Below the pieces are notes generated by a model. That model had not been told where the DNA came from. It saw only the letters and a program-made list of their open reading frames with translations, and searched no databases. Source: Meconema thalassinum (taxonomy: Eukaryota > Arthropoda > Insecta > Orthoptera > Tettigoniidae). From it: a stretch of 64,000 nt of DNA. The position numbers and the translations under genes were made by a program. Position 1 is the first letter of the stretch. The number at the start of each line of letters is the position of its first letter. Of the stretch, positions 63,001-64,000 are shown one piece after another. The stretch spans positions 1,287,606,792-1,287,670,791 of the forward strand of contig OX336389.2 of NCBI GenBank assembly GCA_946902985.2, read 5' to 3'.

Positions 63001-63859
63001 GTATTCATCAAGAGATGGCAAACAGGCCTAAGTTTCAAGGTAAGAAAGAAAATATTCCTCTAGCCAGTTTAGGCGACTGTCATTTAATGAGAAAAAATGC
63101 CCTTTATCTGGATTTCTAGTCTGAATATGATGATATGTGATGCTTACGTCATGCATAGCGAACCATTTATTAACGTTTTTTTTTTAAAATATGGTTGCTT
63201 CTGCGTCCATGAATGTGTACGCTTCCGGGTGCATGCCTATATTTTCTTTCAGTGTAGTAATGTCACCAATAACTTCTGATGAGAACACTTCCTTGGCACG
63301 CCGAACATTCATTTTTTCAAATTTAGTGGGTTCGATGTGTTTTTAGTAAGGTGTCTGACGGGTTTGACGATCTCATCCTTTTGCATTTTGTATTGTAATG
63401 ACATGTATTTCCCTGAAATTATTCCAGTACCATCAGTCATCTCTCGTTATAGAAACTGCGTTCTAATGTTTTTTTTAGAATGTGACAATGATCAAAACTA
63501 AGGAATAAATTCCTAGACTCGTCGTATGGGTGATTGACCATTGGTTGCAAATTCCCTCCCCCTAAATGCATCATCATTGTAGTGTAAGTTTTGTGATTAT
63601 CAGAGACAATTATTATAATTATGAAACTGCATTGTTCAACCTCGAGAATAACGTCCAGCAGGAGTTTATGTAATTCCCGTCCTGACAGCTGCTTCGTGAA
63701 AAAGAAGGCACACGGTATCTGATAATTTGTCGAAAGACCTCTTAGCACAAAACACAACACACGATTGGCTGCTACTTGTTCCCGGCTGTAATTTTCATCC
63801 TCTCTTTCCTTTTGATGAGACGGTGCTGGAATTGTGTCCTTGTACCCGAAGAAGGTGCA
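63001..63859. other. Intronic sequence without recognised features
   Basis: AT-rich. A short open stretch at 63727-63860 ending at a GTATGT was considered as a possible exon and set aside, because the peptide does not resemble SZT2. Confidence 0.45.
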
Positions 63860-64000
63860 AGGTATGTCTAATTTCTCTTAGATTTATTAGTACGCTATTT
63901 TATTTTGTGATATATTTTTAATTTTGATATTGCGGAAATTATAATGATAATAATTATATAGTGTCACTAGCAACCCGCCCCGGCTTCGCCCGGGAACAGT
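63860..64000 (-). repeat. Interspersed repeat H, copy 2 (minus), runs off the window edge
   Basis: Reverse complement of 61351-61500: carries GGTATGTCTAATTTCTCTTA, GTGATATA, TATAGTGTCACTAGCAACCC and GCCCCGGCTTCGCCCGGG. The hairpin stem is more perfect than in copy 1. Confidence 0.65.

Noticed and set aside
63727..63860. Possible next SZT2 exon ending at GTATGT
   Set aside because: The peptide (SKDLLAQNTTHDWLLLVPGC...) does not resemble SZT2, and the GTATGT lies inside repeat H copy 2.

Overview
The window looks like arthropod nuclear DNA, most likely insect. Coding exons are short and spaced by introns of 4 to 19 kb with GT/AG borders, and nearly everything else is transposable-element sequence: APE-type non-LTR retrotransposons, tRNA-headed SINEs, Tc1/mariner and hAT elements. 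No bacterial, viral or organellar genes were seen. The SINE and LINE mix reminds me of large polyneopteran insect genomes, but the species cannot be fixed from the sequence alone.

The only recognisable host gene is on the + strand. Five exons (11572-11754, 16007-16084, 34952-35044, 48146-48283, 58618-58780) join without a frame break into about 218 residues matching the N-terminal region of SZT2, the large subunit of the KICSTOR complex that restrains mTORC1 signalling. The first four junctions are phase 0 and the last exon ends in phase 1. The gene starts before and continues after the window. Exons total 655 bases, about 1 % of the window.

Layout. 1-11.5 kb (upstream intron): the 5' part of a CGGBP1-like hAT element, two broken copies of LINE family A, a large inverted repeat, and a decayed LINE D carrying a SINE. 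11.8-16 kb: LINE A copy 3, broken by only two stop codons. 16.1-34.9 kb: a SINE-like element with an internal minisatellite, a hAT element with 8-bp target duplications, two more LINE A copies, a nested stack (LINE B carrying an intact Tc1 transposon and a second minisatellite element that itself carries a SINE), and a complete LINE A with an open 983-codon frame. 35-48.1 kb: a full-length but frameshifted LINE C, LINE B copies, an internally deleted LINE F whose ORF1 has a degenerate 2A-like motif, SINEs, and a hAT remnant sitting in a LINE B tail. 48.3-58.6 kb: two mariner-type transposons with long inverted ends, more SINEs, and a 2.5-kb inverted-repeat element filled with a decayed roughly 88-bp tandem repeat. 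58.8-64 kb: low-copy intron with SINE, pogo-like and hairpin-containing repeats.

Functionally there is one host gene (nutrient signalling); everything else is mobile or decayed mobile DNA. The elements most likely to be young are LINE A copy 6 (31548-34689) and the Tc1 element (24480-25944). Family names for LINEs (A-F), SINEs (S1-S4) and composites (M, G, H, T) are local labels used here only.
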